In this document: piece by piece, positions 36,641-46,019 of the stretch
How positions within the stretch are numbered: the first letter of the stretch is position 1
How the letters are laid out: every line of letters begins with the position of its first letter
Assembly (NCBI RefSeq): GCF_001659785.1
Contig: NZ_CP015961.1
Location: forward strand, 620,001-684,000
Source: Dietzia timorensis
GTDB lineage: Bacteria; Actinomycetota; Actinomycetes; Mycobacteriales; Mycobacteriaceae
DNA length: 64,000 bases
Direction of reading: 5' to 3'
The notes under the pieces: generated by a model
Told to the model about the DNA's origin: nothing
What the model saw: the letters and a program-made list of their open reading frames with translations, nothing else
Database searches by the model: none
Program-made: the position numbers and the translations under genes

Positions 36641-37004
36641 CCGCATCGAGCTGCGCGGGCTGAAGGTCCGCGGCAACCACGGAGTGTTCGACCACGAGCG
36701 CCGCGACGGGCAGGATTTCTTCGTCGACATCATCGTGTGGGCGGACCTTACCGCCGCTGCGGTGTCCGATGCGCTCGCCGACACGCTCGACTACTCGGCG
36801 CTCGCGGAGATCGCCTCGGCGATCGTCGGCGGTGAGCCGTGCGACCTCATCGAGCGCGTCGCCGGCCTCATCGCAGATGCTGTGATGGAGCGCGATTCCC
36901 GGATCCTCGCCACCGAGGTGACCGTGCACAAACCGCAGGCCCCGATCGACGCGGAGTTCGCCGACATCGCTGTCGTCGCGTGCCGCGAGAGGGGGCGCCA
37001 GTGA
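36633..37004 (+). CDS. folB: Dihydroneopterin aldolase
   Basis: This 123-residue enzyme converts 7,8-dihydroneopterin to 6-hydroxymethyl-dihydropterin and glycolaldehyde. It begins [32 protein letters not shown], with the family GxHGVxxHE pattern (Glu binds the pterin). [24 protein letters not shown] and TVHKPQAPI follow, the last with the catalytic Lys. The ATG at 36633, with GGGGAG six bases upstream, overlaps the end of folP. A longer reading frame from 36447 is not family-like. Confidence 0.95.
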   Translation: MTDRIELRGLKVRGNHGVFDHERRDGQDFFVDIIVWADLTAAAVSDALADTLDYSALAEIASAIVGGEPCDLIERVAGLIADAVMERDSRILATEVTVHKPQAPIDAEFADIAVVACRERGRQ

Positions 37005-37600
37005 ACTCCGGGCCGGCCCACACCTCGCCCCTCGGATTCTCCGCGCCGATGTACCACACGGTGCTCTCGCTGGGCTCCAACCTCGGCGACAGCGAAGCGC
37101 TCGTCGCGTGGGTCGTCGCCAATGCGCGCCAGCTCGGCAGCGTGAAGACCGTGTCCAGCATGTATTCGACGCCGCCGTGGGGAGGGGTCGAGCAACCCGA
37201 TTTCCGCAACGTCACCATGGCCGTCGAATCCGAGTACACCCCGCGCCAGTGGCTCCTGTGGGGAAGCAACCTCGAGGCCCGCGCCATGCGTACCCGCGAG
37301 GTCCGCTGGGGCCCGCGCACCCTCGACGTCGACGTCATCGCCTCCTGGCTCCTCGCCGATGACGGCGGACCCCTCGATGTTTTCTCCGACGATCCGGACC
37401 TTCTCCTGCCTCATCCCCGCGCCCACGAGCGTGCCTTCGTGCTGACCCCGTGGCTGGAGATCGAGCCCCACGCCAGGCTGCACGGACGGCCGATCGACGA
37501 GCTTCTCGCCGAGACGCGCGCGGACGAGCGCGCCGCGATCCGTCTGATCGGACCGGTGCCGGACGTCGACCCCGACCAGCCGCCGGTCTGCGCGGAGTAA
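37001..37600 (+). CDS. folK: 2-amino-4-hydroxy-6-hydroxymethyldihydropteridine diphosphokinase
   Basis: This 199-residue kinase transfers pyrophosphate from ATP to 6-hydroxymethyl-dihydropterin, giving the FolP substrate. Signatures: [14 protein letters not shown] at the start, [15 protein letters not shown] for pterin binding, [12 protein letters not shown] with the metal-binding Asp pair, and [19 protein letters not shown]. The GTG at 37001 shares GTGA with the folB stop codon, so translation is coupled. A 15-residue stretch precedes the first strand, slightly more than in E. coli HPPK. Confidence 0.95.
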   Translation: MNSGPAHTSPLGFSAPMYHTVLSLGSNLGDSEALVAWVVANARQLGSVKTVSSMYSTPPWGGVEQPDFRNVTMAVESEYTPRQWLLWGSNLEARAMRTREVRWGPRTLDVDVIASWLLADDGGPLDVFSDDPDLLLPHPRAHERAFVLTPWLEIEPHARLHGRPIDELLAETRADERAAIRLIGPVPDVDPDQPPVCAE

Positions 37601-37605
37601 CCGCC

Positions 37606-38091
37606 GTGGATCGGACCTCGTGGCTTACCGTCGTCCTCGTCGCGGCGTGCTCCGTGGCCGCCGGGATCGGCGCGGGTGTGCGGCTATTTTCGTCGATGCC
37701 GCCGCTCACATACGTCACGATTATCCCGCTCTCCGTCGTCATAGGTGTGGATCTGTTCCTTGGGTGGCGGGTGCGCGCGGCCGTGGAATCCGAGCGCGTG
37801 GGGCTCGACCGTTCGCAGTTGAGTCCGCACACCATCGTCGTCGTGCTCGCGCTGGCGAAGGCGTCCACGATGCTCGGGGCCGTGGTCGCAGGGCTCGCCT
37901 CGGGCTATGCCATTCCGCTCGCGGGGCGCGCGGGCGAGGTATCCGCGGCGTCGTCGGATCTACCGGTCGCGATCGTGCTCGCGGTGCTCGGCGCCGTGCT
38001 GTGCGGGGTCGGTCTGCTGGTGGAAACCTGGTGCAAGGTTCCGCCGGGCGACGATCAGGCCGAGCGCATGCGCGGCGCCTCGCCCGCCTGA
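37606..38091 (+). CDS. DUF3180 membrane protein
   Basis: This 161-residue protein has four hydrophobic helices (about 7-30, 35-53, 80-100 and 118-140) and a short basic/acidic tail. Size, topology and position after folK match the DUF3180 protein of M. tuberculosis (Rv3605c). Its function is unknown; the constant location next to folate genes suggests shared transcription, not necessarily a shared pathway. GTG at 37606 follows the folK stop by five bases. VESERVGLDRSQLSPHTIVVVLALAKAST between helices 2 and 3 is the most conserved-looking segment. Confidence 0.88.
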   Translation: MDRTSWLTVVLVAACSVAAGIGAGVRLFSSMPPLTYVTIIPLSVVIGVDLFLGWRVRAAVESERVGLDRSQLSPHTIVVVLALAKASTMLGAVVAGLASGYAIPLAGRAGEVSAASSDLPVAIVLAVLGAVLCGVGLLVETWCKVPPGDDQAERMRGASPA

Positions 38092-38123
38092 ATCGGCACA
38101 TCTGGCCACATTGGTCACATCCG

Positions 38124-38154
38124 TTGACCTGCGCACCGTATGACCGGGTAATGT
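38124..38154 (+). promoter_or_regulatory. Promoter of the DUF6779-like gene
   Basis: TTGACC (38124-38129) and TAATGT (38149-38154) form a -35/-10 pair with a 19-bp spacer. The -10 ends seven bases before the ATG at 38162, so the transcript would be leaderless. This separates the following gene from the folate operon. Confidence 0.5.
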
Positions 38155-38161
38155 GCGGGGT

Positions 38162-39694
38162 ATGAGTGCCGATCGTCCACCGCAGCAGCCGCACCCCGGC
38201 AACCAATGGCCCTCCCAGGGCCCATGGGAGCAACAGGGTGATGCGCCGCGGCCTGCCGGGGAGTCTCCGCAGGTCCACGGCGTCCCGGTGGAGTCCGGTG
38301 GGCGGCGCCCGGAGGCGGAGCGGCCGAAATCGGCGCAGTCCGGTCTGCGCATGGCGCAACTGGCGATGGTGGTGCTGTTCGCCCTCGCGATGGTGGCGAC
38401 CGTCGTCATGGTGTTCAGCGATAACGAGCTGTGGATGCGCATCGGTCTCCTCGCCGCGCTGTGGTCCGCGCTGGTCGGGGCCCTGCTCTTCGCGCGCGAA
38501 CGCCGCCAGGCGCAGACGTCGGCGGACCGCGAGGCCGAGCTCAAGCGCGTGTATTCGCTCGAGCTCGAATCGGAGGTTTCGGCGCGACGGGAGCGGGAGC
38601 TGAGCCTGCGGGAGGAGCTGCGCGAGGAGGTGCGCGCGGAGAACGAGGAGTCGATCAGCTCGCTTCGCGTCGAGGTCATGGCGCTGCGCAGCCAGCTCGA
38701 GCAACTCGGTGTGCAGCCGATCGTCGACGGCGATCCCGCAGTTGGCGCGCGGACCGCGCACCCGCTGCTCGCCGGGCGCGCGGGCGGCACCGGGAACGAG
38801 TCTCGCTCCTGGCACAACGAGCCGCAGGAGCCGCAGGAGCGCCCGGTGCCCGAGGGGCCCGCCGCCCAGGAGCGCCCCGTGGCACAGACCCCGCCGCGCC
38901 CGCGGCCGTATGACGAAATGCCCAGCACCGAGGTCACCTCGTCGATGCGAAAGCTCCGTCCGGAGACACCCACTTCGGGCGTGTCCGGCGCTTCGCCGTG
39001 GGCGCCACCCAGCGCGCCGGCAGCGCGAGAGGTGCAGCCCGACGAGGTCGTCGCCCCCGAGGTTCCCTCGTACCGGCAGGAACAGTCGCCCGAGCCCGCC
39101 ACCGGGTTCGAGCCCGCCCCTGTTGCCGAGCCAGAGCCGAAACTCGCAAAGACGCCTGAGCCGGCGCCGGAACCCGAGTACAGCTCCGGGCCGCACACCG
39201 ACCGCTTCCGCTCTTTCGAAGGATTCCGGCTCAGCGCGCCGCCGTCGTTTACCGACGATGCGGAACTGCCCGACTTCGACGCGCCGACTGGTTTCGAGCC
39301 CACCACGAACGTAGAGTTCCGCGAACGGACCGCGTTCGGCGCCGAGCCGCAACCGACTACAGAACCCGCGCCCGAGGAGGCACCTATCTCACATTCCGTC
39401 CCCGAATTCTTCGGCCGTCACGGTCGCTCTGCCGCCGACGAGACGCAGGTGGGCGAAGCCGCGAGTGTCGATTCCTATGCGCCCCGCCACGGCCGGGCCG
39501 CGCAGGAGCCGAACACGCAGGCGCCGACGGAACCGTCCGCGGAACCGGCGCCCACAGGGCGCCGCGCGGCCGCAGAGCCCACGGGTTCGCGGCACGCCGA
39601 TTCCGGCGGAACCTCCGTCGCGGACCTGCTCGCCCGTCTCGGCGACGGCGGACAGTCCTCCGGCGGCGGTGGCCGTCGCCGCCGCGAAGACTAG
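38162..39694 (+). CDS. DUF6779-like coiled-coil membrane protein
   Basis: This 510-residue protein has a Pro/Gln-rich cytoplasmic N-terminus (1-60), two closely spaced membrane helices (about 65-85 and 91-108), a charged coiled coil (about 110-180, REAELKRVYSLELESEVSARRERE), and a long acidic Pro/Glu-rich disordered remainder. Its position between DUF3180 and the DUF2520 gene matches M. tuberculosis Rv3604c. Function is unknown; the layout suggests a membrane-anchored scaffold. It has its own promoter and no ribosome binding site. Confidence 0.75.
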   Translation: MSADRPPQQPHPGNQWPSQGPWEQQGDAPRPAGESPQVHGVPVESGGRRPEAERPKSAQSGLRMAQLAMVVLFALAMVATVVMVFSDNELWMRIGLLAALWSALVGALLFARERRQAQTSADREAELKRVYSLELESEVSARRERELSLREELREEVRAENEESISSLRVEVMALRSQLEQLGVQPIVDGDPAVGARTAHPLLAGRAGGTGNESRSWHNEPQEPQERPVPEGPAAQERPVAQTPPRPRPYDEMPSTEVTSSMRKLRPETPTSGVSGASPWAPPSAPAAREVQPDEVVAPEVPSYRQEQSPEPATGFEPAPVAEPEPKLAKTPEPAPEPEYSSGPHTDRFRSFEGFRLSAPPSFTDDAELPDFDAPTGFEPTTNVEFRERTAFGAEPQPTTEPAPEEAPISHSVPEFFGRHGRSAADETQVGEAASVDSYAPRHGRAAQEPNTQAPTEPSAEPAPTGRRAAAEPTGSRHADSGGTSVADLLARLGDGGQSSGGGGRRRRED

Positions 39695-39701
39695 GGGAGT
39701 G

Positions 39702-40685
39702 ATGGACTCTCCCGCGCTGCCCTCGCTGGGCACCCCGGCGCGGCTTGCCGTGGGCATCGTGTCCGCGGGCCGCGTGGGCGTCGCGCTCGGCGTGGCGCTC
39801 GAACGCGTGGGCCATGTCGTCGGCGCGGCGACCGCACGCTCGGAGGCCTCCCGCGACCGTCTCGCTCGGCATCTGCCCGGGGCCCGGATCGCCTCGCCCG
39901 CCGACGTCGCCCGGTCCAGCGAGCTGATCGTGCTCGCGGTCCCGGATTCCGCGCTCTCCGACGTCATCCGCGAATTGGTCGACTCCGGCGCGGTGCACTC
40001 CGGCCACATCGTTGTACACACGGCCGGGGCGTTCGGCGCGGACGTGCTGCGCCCGATCCACCGGCTCGGCGCGGTCGTTGCGGCGATCCACCCGGCGATG
40101 ACCTTCGCCGGCACCCCGGACGATGCCGAGCATTTCGACGGCTGCGGGTGGGGAGTGACGGCGCCGGACGAGATCGGCCAGGCCGTCGGCGAATCCCTGG
40201 TCCTCGAAACCGGCGGGCGGCCGGTGCGCATCGAGGAGGCGCAGCGCCCGCTGTACCACGCGGCACTCGCGCACGGCTCGAATCACCTGGTCACACTTAT
40301 CGCCGATGCGCTGCTCGCGCTTGAGGCGGTGATCGGTGTCCCCGGCGACGGAACTGCGCTCACCCACATGCCCGCTTCTTCGCTGGAGGCGCAGGAGGAA
40401 TCGCTTGACCCGGATGCACTCGCGTCGCGCCTCCTCGGCCCGCTCGTGCGGGTATCGCTCGAAAACGCGCTCGCCGCGGGCGGGGCGTTTCTCACGGGGC
40501 CGGTGATGCGCGGCGACGTCGGCACCGTGCGACGGCACCTCGACGTGCTCGGTCGCACGGACGCCGGGATCGCCGAGAGCTACCGGGCGATGGCCCTGCG
40601 CACCGCCCGCAAGCGGAGGTCGGGGAGCGAGATGATTTCGGCAATAGAGAATAATGGGCCCGGCGAACAGAACGAGCACCATTAA
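39702..40685 (+). CDS. Rossmann-like/DUF2520 domain protein
   Basis: The 327-residue protein has an N-terminal NAD(P)-binding fold (VGIVSAGRVGVALGVALERVGH, G-x-x-x-A-G-R-V) and a C-terminal helical DUF2520 domain (AALAHGSNHLVTLIADALLAL). It resembles ketopantoate-reductase-like and 6-phosphogluconate-dehydrogenase-like oxidoreductases. Lying directly upstream of panC, it has been regarded in related genomes as a possible partner in pantothenate synthesis, but no reaction is established. AGGGGAG lies very close to the ATG (2 nt), so initiation may be inefficient or start at GTG 39699. Confidence 0.85.
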   Translation: MDSPALPSLGTPARLAVGIVSAGRVGVALGVALERVGHVVGAATARSEASRDRLARHLPGARIASPADVARSSELIVLAVPDSALSDVIRELVDSGAVHSGHIVVHTAGAFGADVLRPIHRLGAVVAAIHPAMTFAGTPDDAEHFDGCGWGVTAPDEIGQAVGESLVLETGGRPVRIEEAQRPLYHAALAHGSNHLVTLIADALLALEAVIGVPGDGTALTHMPASSLEAQEESLDPDALASRLLGPLVRVSLENALAAGGAFLTGPVMRGDVGTVRRHLDVLGRTDAGIAESYRAMALRTARKRRSGSEMISAIENNGPGEQNEHH

Positions 40686-40723
40686 GCACTAACGAGCACT
40701 GACGCCGAAGGAGGCGCACGCCA

Positions 40724-41608
40724 ATGACCGCAGGAGGTCGCCCGACAGGCCCCGGATTCCGCCCCGGGGAGCTCACGGTTCACCATTCGGCGCGGCAACT
40801 GCAGCGCACGACCGCCGCGCTGCGCACCGCCGGGAAACAGGTCGTGCTCGTGCCCACGATGGGCGCGCTCCACGACGGGCACCTGCGTCTTGTCGAGATG
40901 GCTCGGCGCGTGCCCGGCGCGGTCGTGGTCGTGTCGATCTTCGTCAATCCCCTGCAGTTCGGGGAGGGCGAGGACCTCGAGGCCTACCCGCGCACCCTGG
41001 ACGCCGACATCGAGGCGCTCCGCGAAACCGGCGCCGAGCTCGTGTTCGCGCCGAACGCGGCGGAAATGTATCCCCAGGGGGCGCGTACCACGCTGTCGGC
41101 GGGCCCGCTCGCGACCGAGCTCGAGGGTGCCGTCCGGCCCGGGCATTTCGACGGCATGCTCACGGTCGTGCACAAGCTGTTCAACATCGTCCGCCCGCAC
41201 CGGGCGATCTTCGGCGAGAAGGACTACCAGCAGCTCGTGCTCATCCGGCAGATGGTCGCCGATCTCGACATGGAGGTCTCGGTCTCCGGGGTGCCCACCG
41301 TCCGCGAGTCCGATGGCCTCGCGATGAGCTCGCGCAACCGCTACCTCGACCCGGAGCAGCGCGAACAGGCCGTCGCGCTGTCGGCGGCGCTCGTCGCCGG
41401 CGCGCACGCCGCCCCGCGCGGGGCCCAGGCCGCGGTGGACACCGCGCGCTCTGTGCTCGCCGAGGCGCCCGGCCTCGAAATCCAATACCTCGAGGCCCGC
41501 TCGCCCGATCTCGGCGAAGCCCCGGATTCCGGCGAGGCGCGTCTTCTCGCCGCCGTCACACTCGGATCGGTGCGGCTCATCGACAACGTCGGCATCACCA
41601 TCGAGTAG
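40724..41608 (+). CDS. panC: Pantothenate synthetase
   Basis: This 294-residue enzyme joins pantoate and beta-alanine with ATP to make pantothenate. Family motifs: [16 protein letters not shown] with the HxGH-type ATP site, [47 protein letters not shown], and SSRNRYL, the counterpart of the KMSKS loop. GAAGGAGG lies upstream of the ATG. Followed after a 92-bp gap by panD, which supplies beta-alanine, so both steps are encoded together. Confidence 0.96.
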   Translation: MTAGGRPTGPGFRPGELTVHHSARQLQRTTAALRTAGKQVVLVPTMGALHDGHLRLVEMARRVPGAVVVVSIFVNPLQFGEGEDLEAYPRTLDADIEALRETGAELVFAPNAAEMYPQGARTTLSAGPLATELEGAVRPGHFDGMLTVVHKLFNIVRPHRAIFGEKDYQQLVLIRQMVADLDMEVSVSGVPTVRESDGLAMSSRNRYLDPEQREQAVALSAALVAGAHAAPRGAQAAVDTARSVLAEAPGLEIQYLEARSPDLGEAPDSGEARLLAAVTLGSVRLIDNVGITIE

Positions 41609-41700
41609 TCCGCGCCCGCAGCGCTTTTTCCGGTTTCCGCCTGTCCCGGCGTATTCTTGACGCGTTCGAAGTTTTCCGATGCCCTGGAGCGCCGACGCAC

Positions 41701-42117
41701 ATGCAACGGACAATGCTCAAGTCCAAGATCCACCGAGCAACTGTGACCCAGGCCGACCTCCACTACGTCGGCTCCTGCACCATCGACGAAGATCTCATGG
41801 ACGCCGCCGACCTGCTCGAGGGCGAGCAGATCGACATTGTCGACATCAACAACGGCAATCGCCTCACCACGTATTGCATCGCAGGCGACCGTGGCACCGG
41901 CGTGCTCGGCATCAATGGTGCCGCCGCGCATCTTATCCACCCCGGCGACCTCGTCATCTGCATCGCATACGGAATCATGGATGACGCCGAGGCCCGCGAT
42001 TTCTCGCCGCGAGTGATCTTCGTGGACGAGAACAATCGAGCGCTGTCCGAGGGGAACGACCCGGCGAACGCGCCGAACGGCTCGGGGCTGATCAACCCGC
42101 GCCATCCGGACGCGTAG
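41701..42117 (+). CDS. panD: Aspartate 1-decarboxylase
   Basis: This 138-residue pyruvoyl enzyme makes beta-alanine from aspartate for pantothenate. The proenzyme cleaves itself between Gly24 and Ser25 in HYVGSCTID, turning the Ser into the pyruvoyl group. [22 protein letters not shown] and [20 protein letters not shown] are signatures. The C-terminus is extended with a short Asn/Pro-rich tail, as in mycobacterial PanD. It is the last gene of the conserved block: in M. tuberculosis coaX, a further gene and lysS follow, but here the mce/beta-oxidation island begins. Confidence 0.96.
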   Translation: MQRTMLKSKIHRATVTQADLHYVGSCTIDEDLMDAADLLEGEQIDIVDINNGNRLTTYCIAGDRGTGVLGINGAAAHLIHPGDLVICIAYGIMDDAEARDFSPRVIFVDENNRALSEGNDPANAPNGSGLINPRHPDA

Positions 42118-42140
42118 ACGGGAGACTCGGGTAGACCCCG

Positions 42141-43277
42141 CTACAAGCCATACGTCTTGCCGATGATGTCGCGCTGAATCTCGTTGGTGCCGCCGTAGAT
42201 CGACGACACCACGGCCTGGCGCAGCAGCCGCTCGATCCCGTACTCGGTCGCGTACCCGTATCCGCCCATCGACTGCATGCATTCGAGGGTCACCCACTTC
42301 GACAATTCTGTGGCCTTGAGCTTCGCCATCGACGCCTCGCGCGGGAACAGCGCGTCCGGATCGGCGTCTACCTTCTTCGCCACCGCGTACACGAGGAGTT
42401 TGGTCGCCTGGATCTCGGTCGCCATGTCCGCGATCCGGTGCCGCAGCACCTGGAACTTGCCGACGGGCCGGCCGAACTGCTCGCGCTCGGAGACGAACCG
42501 CAGGCACTCGTCGAAAGCTCGCTCGGCGACACCGAGCTGCATCGCCGCGAGAATGAGCCGCTCGATGTTGAGTCCGGACATGAGCTGCGCCCATCCGCCG
42601 TCGACCTCACCGATCACCGCGTCGGCGGGCAGCCGGACATCGTCGAAGTAGAGGTCATTGACCTCGCGGCCTCCCATCGTGTCGATACCGGAGATGCGCA
42701 GGCCCTCTATGTCGGCGGGGACGTCGAACATCGTGATCCCCTCGTGCTTCGACCCGGAAGAGGACGTGCGTGCGACGAGCAGGATGCGGTCGGCGAAGTG
42801 CGCATTCGAGCACCACGTCTTCTGCCCGTTGATCACCCAGTCGTCGCCGCTGCGTTCCGCCTTGCACCGCAGGGCGCCTACATCGGAACCGGCGCCCGGT
42901 TCGGACATCGAGATCGACAGCGTCCCGCCTTCGGCGAGGAGGCGGAGTGCGCGCTCGCGCTGTTCGGCGGATCCGAATTTCTTGTACGCCGCGCCCGCGA
43001 TGAGGGTCGGCCCGATGCTCCCGATCGGAGCGAGCCCGTACATGCTGCGCTCGAGCAGGATGCACATCTCCGTCGCGCCGGCGTCGGCACCGCCGAACTC
43101 CTCGGGCACCGTGATCCCGAGCCAACCGAGCTCGGCCATCTTCGAGTAGATCTCTTGACTGTGCGTTCCCCCGTCGGCGAGGGAACGCGACTTTTCGAAC
43201 GACCCGATTTCGCGTGTGCAAAATGCGTCGATCGATTCCGCGAAGGCGGTCTGCTCCGAACTAAAGGTGTCGAACAT
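42141..43277 (-). CDS. Acyl-CoA dehydrogenase
   Basis: This 378-residue flavoenzyme introduces the alpha-beta double bond in acyl-CoA, the first step of beta-oxidation. Visible family features: GWLGITVPEEFGGADAG at the N-terminal helical domain, ISMSEPGAGSDVGALRCKAERSGDDWVINGQKTWCSNA for FAD and substrate, and MQSMGGYGYATEYGIERLLRQAVVSSIYGGTNEIQRDII at the end. GAAAGTGAG precedes the ATG. The gene is read divergently from the aldehyde dehydrogenase, and the palindrome at 43354-43369 lies in the shared 114-bp promoter region, so both are probably controlled by the GntR protein. The substrate chain length is not evident. Confidence 0.93.
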   Translation of the reverse strand: MFDTFSSEQTAFAESIDAFCTREIGSFEKSRSLADGGTHSQEIYSKMAELGWLGITVPEEFGGADAGATEMCILLERSMYGLAPIGSIGPTLIAGAAYKKFGSAEQRERALRLLAEGGTLSISMSEPGAGSDVGALRCKAERSGDDWVINGQKTWCSNAHFADRILLVARTSSSGSKHEGITMFDVPADIEGLRISGIDTMGGREVNDLYFDDVRLPADAVIGEVDGGWAQLMSGLNIERLILAAMQLGVAERAFDECLRFVSEREQFGRPVGKFQVLRHRIADMATEIQATKLLVYAVAKKVDADPDALFPREASMAKLKATELSKWVTLECMQSMGGYGYATEYGIERLLRQAVVSSIYGGTNEIQRDIIGKTYGL

Positions 43278-43353
43278 CGATTACTCACTTTCCGTAGCGC
43301 ACTGTTGTATGGAGTGTTCCTGCGCTACTATGGCCCACATCACAACAAAGTAC

Positions 43354-43369
43354 ATCAAATATATTTGAT
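43354..43369. promoter_or_regulatory. Predicted GntR operator, box 1
   Basis: ATCAAATATATTTGAT is a perfect 16-bp palindrome in the divergent promoter region of the acyl-CoA dehydrogenase and aldehyde dehydrogenase genes, 22 bases before the ATG of the latter. It matches box 3 at 14 of 16 positions and shares its ATCA-n-AT half-site with the other boxes in this island. Confidence 0.65.
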
Positions 43370-43391
43370 CGGAAATGAAACGAGGGTATCA

Positions 43392-44897
43392 ATGAGCGTC
43401 CAACAGGACACGCCGAGCTCCGCCCCGGCGAGGACATTGCGCGTCTCCGACCCCCGCACCGGGGAGGTTGTCGGAGAATATCCGTATGACGGCGCCGCTG
43501 AGGTTCGCGCGGCCGTTGGGCGCGCCCGCGGCGCCTTGCGCTGGTGGACGACCCAGGGCGCCCGGGGGCGCAAGGAGTGGCTGCTCGAATTCAAGCGGCT
43601 CATTGCCGGGCGCGCGGAAGACCTCGCGGCGCTCATCTCGGCCGAGACCGGCAAGCCTCACGAGGACTCGATTCTGGAGGTGATGCTCGCGGTCGGCCAC
43701 CTAGAGTGGGCGGCGAAGAACGCGGGCAAGGTCCTCGGCCGCACGCGCGTCCCGTCCGGCGCGACCATGATCAACCAGGCCGCTTACCTGCAGTATCAGC
43801 CCTACGGCGTCGTCGGTGTCATCGGACCGTGGAACTATCCGCTCTTCACCCCCATGGGCTCGATCTCCTACGCGCTTGCCGCGGGGAACACCGTCGTGTT
43901 CAAGCCCAGCGAACTCACCCCCGGAGTGGGGGCGTGGCTCGCCGAGGCGTGGTGCTCGCTCGGCCCTTCGGGTCAGATCATCGAAGTGGTCACAGGGGAG
44001 GGCGAGACCGGCGCCGCACTCTGCGATTCCGGCGTCGACAAGATCGCGTTCACCGGATCTGCGGCGACGGGTAAGAAGGTCATGGCCGCCTGCGCAAAGA
44101 CGCTCACGCCCGTCGTGATCGAGGCAGGCGGCAAGGATGCGATGGTGGTCGCCGCCGATGCGGACCTCGACGCCGCAGCCGAGCAGGCTGCCTTCGGCGC
44201 CATGGGCAACGCCGGCCAAACCTGCGCAGGGGTCGAGAGGATCTACGTCGCCGAGGAGGCGTTCGACGCCTTCGTCGGCAAGTTCACCGCCATCGTCCGC
44301 TCTCTCGAGCCCGGCAATTCGGAAGAATCGAGCTACGGGCCGATGACGATGGAGTCCCAACGCGAGATAGTCTCCCGCCACATCGCAGACGCGCTCGACT
44401 CCGGCGGGCGCGCGGTCCTCGGCGGGCGCGATTCCGCGAGCGGCCGCGTGTGCGCGCCGGTCGTGCTCGTCGACGTTCCGGAGGAAAGCGCCGCGGTTCG
44501 CGAGGAAACCTTCGGACCGACCGTCGTCATAAATAGGGTTGCGGACCTGCACGAGGGGGTCGAGCGCGCCAACGGAACCTCCTACGGGCTCGGTGGCTCG
44601 ATCTTCACCGGCGACAAGACGGCGGGCCTCGAGGCCGCGGAAATGATGAACGCCGGCGGGGTCTCGGTCAATTCGTTCCTGTCCTTCGCGGCCATCCCGT
44701 CCCTGCCCTTCGGCGGCAGCGGCGACTCCGGCTTCGGCCGGATCCACGGCGCCGATGGGCTGCGCGAATTCGCCCGGCCGAAGGCGATCACCTCGCAGCG
44801 CTTCGCCCCGCCGCTCGCGCTGATGACGATGAATCGCAAGCCACGAGACGTCAAGGCGGTCAAGTGGCTGCTCGCCAACCTGCAATCCAGGGCATGA
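43392..44897 (+). CDS. Aldehyde dehydrogenase
   Basis: This 501-residue NAD(P)-dependent enzyme oxidises an aldehyde to the acid. Family motifs: YGVVGVIGPWNYPLFTP (binding site), FKPSELTP, FTGSAATGKKV (Rossmann G motif), VIEAGGKDAMVV with the general base Glu, and GNAGQTCAGVERIY with the catalytic Cys. It resembles the long-chain or succinate-semialdehyde-type group without a decisive feature. It precedes an MpaB-type oxygenase gene by 34 bp; such oxygenases cut double bonds to aldehydes, which this enzyme could take over. Box 1 lies immediately upstream. Confidence 0.94.
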   Translation: MSVQQDTPSSAPARTLRVSDPRTGEVVGEYPYDGAAEVRAAVGRARGALRWWTTQGARGRKEWLLEFKRLIAGRAEDLAALISAETGKPHEDSILEVMLAVGHLEWAAKNAGKVLGRTRVPSGATMINQAAYLQYQPYGVVGVIGPWNYPLFTPMGSISYALAAGNTVVFKPSELTPGVGAWLAEAWCSLGPSGQIIEVVTGEGETGAALCDSGVDKIAFTGSAATGKKVMAACAKTLTPVVIEAGGKDAMVVAADADLDAAAEQAAFGAMGNAGQTCAGVERIYVAEEAFDAFVGKFTAIVRSLEPGNSEESSYGPMTMESQREIVSRHIADALDSGGRAVLGGRDSASGRVCAPVVLVDVPEESAAVREETFGPTVVINRVADLHEGVERANGTSYGLGGSIFTGDKTAGLEAAEMMNAGGVSVNSFLSFAAIPSLPFGGSGDSGFGRIHGADGLREFARPKAITSQRFAPPLALMTMNRKPRDVKAVKWLLANLQSRA

Positions 44898-44931
44898 CGT
44901 CCCCTCGCCCCTTCACGACGGAGGTTTACCC

Positions 44932-45885
44932 ATGACGACGCACATCGATTCCCGCAAAGTCGATCCGATCGCCGAGGTGGCGGGACGAAGAATGCCGCTG
45001 CGCCGCCACCACTGGGTCGACGTCATCGACTCCCTCGACCCGGTCGCCGACGCGCCTACGATCCACAAGATCATGGCGGCCATCGAATTCCCGTGGGACT
45101 ACCAGCGCGCGCTCGAACTCGCCCTGTTCCGTACCTACTGCGTGCCGACGGTGTCCGATCTACTCGAGGCTACCGGCGAATTCAAACATCGGCCGCAGAA
45201 GCGCTACGACGACACCTCATTGCTCATGATCGAGCTCGTGCTCGGCGGCTACGAAGAGGGGAGAGGGCGGGATGCGCTGCGCATGATCAATCGCAACCAC
45301 CAGCGCTACGACATATCCAATGACGACATGCTGTACGTGCTCTCGACGTTCGTCTTCGACCCGCTCGACTGGATCGACGCCTACGGCTGGCGAAGGCTGC
45401 GCCCGAATGAACGGCTCGCGGCGTTCCACTTCTACCGCGAAGTGGGTATCCGCATGGCGATCAAGAACATCCCCACCGACATGGGCGAGTTCCGTAGCTG
45501 GCGCGACGAATACGAGGCCACGCATTTCGCCAAGACCTCCACGACCGTCGCCGTCGGCGGTTACACGATGGGCCTTTTCCAATCGTGGTTCCCCGCGCCC
45601 GTCCGGCCCGCTGTCAAAGAGGTGGTCAAGGCTCTCGTCGACGAAAACATGCGGATGGCCTTCGGTTACTCCACGCCGCCGAGGGCGTTGCGTGTGGTCG
45701 CCGAGGCCGGCCTGCGGGCGCGCGCCCGAGTGGAGCGGCTCATGCCCGCGCGAAGCGCGCCGATGGACATCGGGGACGGAAAGTATCCGACGTATCCGGA
45801 CTACGGCGCCGATACCGATATCGGTGGCATCGGCGCGTGTCCGTTTCATTCGGCGCGCAACGCGCCGAATGCGGACGCGGCCTGA
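44932..45885 (+). CDS. MpaB-type oxygenase (DUF2236 family), first copy
   Basis: This 317-residue protein belongs to the haem-containing MpaB/latex-clearing-protein superfamily (DUF2236, PF09995). MINRNHQRYDISNDDMLYVLSTFVFDPLDWIDAYGWRRL and FYREVGIRMAIKNIP match the MpaB branch closely; the conserved His and Tyr in NHQRY are candidate active-site or haem-proximal residues. The fungal MpaB cuts a prenyl side-chain double bond; bacterial Lcp cuts polyisoprene, both giving aldehydes. Unlike Lcp there is no Tat signal, so this enzyme is cytoplasmic. GAGG lies upstream of the ATG. It shares a transcript with the aldehyde dehydrogenase. Confidence 0.87.
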   Translation: MTTHIDSRKVDPIAEVAGRRMPLRRHHWVDVIDSLDPVADAPTIHKIMAAIEFPWDYQRALELALFRTYCVPTVSDLLEATGEFKHRPQKRYDDTSLLMIELVLGGYEEGRGRDALRMINRNHQRYDISNDDMLYVLSTFVFDPLDWIDAYGWRRLRPNERLAAFHFYREVGIRMAIKNIPTDMGEFRSWRDEYEATHFAKTSTTVAVGGYTMGLFQSWFPAPVRPAVKEVVKALVDENMRMAFGYSTPPRALRVVAEAGLRARARVERLMPARSAPMDIGDGKYPTYPDYGADTDIGGIGACPFHSARNAPNADAA

Positions 45886-45936
45886 TTCGGCGGTCCGGGG
45901 CGACTGCTTGCGAGTTCGGCGGAAGACGTCACACCA

Positions 45937-45952
45937 TGCACATATATGTGAT
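45937..45952. promoter_or_regulatory. Predicted GntR operator, box 2
   Basis: TGCACATATATGTGAT contains a perfect 12-bp palindrome (CACATATATGTG, 45939-45950) and matches box 1 at 12 of 16 positions. It lies 68 bases upstream of the thiolase start, in a 134-bp gap that becomes AT-rich towards 45965 and should hold the promoter of the long beta-oxidation/mce operon. Confidence 0.6.
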
Positions 45953-46019
45953 CTGATCTATTTAACCTTAAATGAGCATTGCGCTCCTCGGGCACGAGGA
46001 AGCGACGAAAGGAAGACCG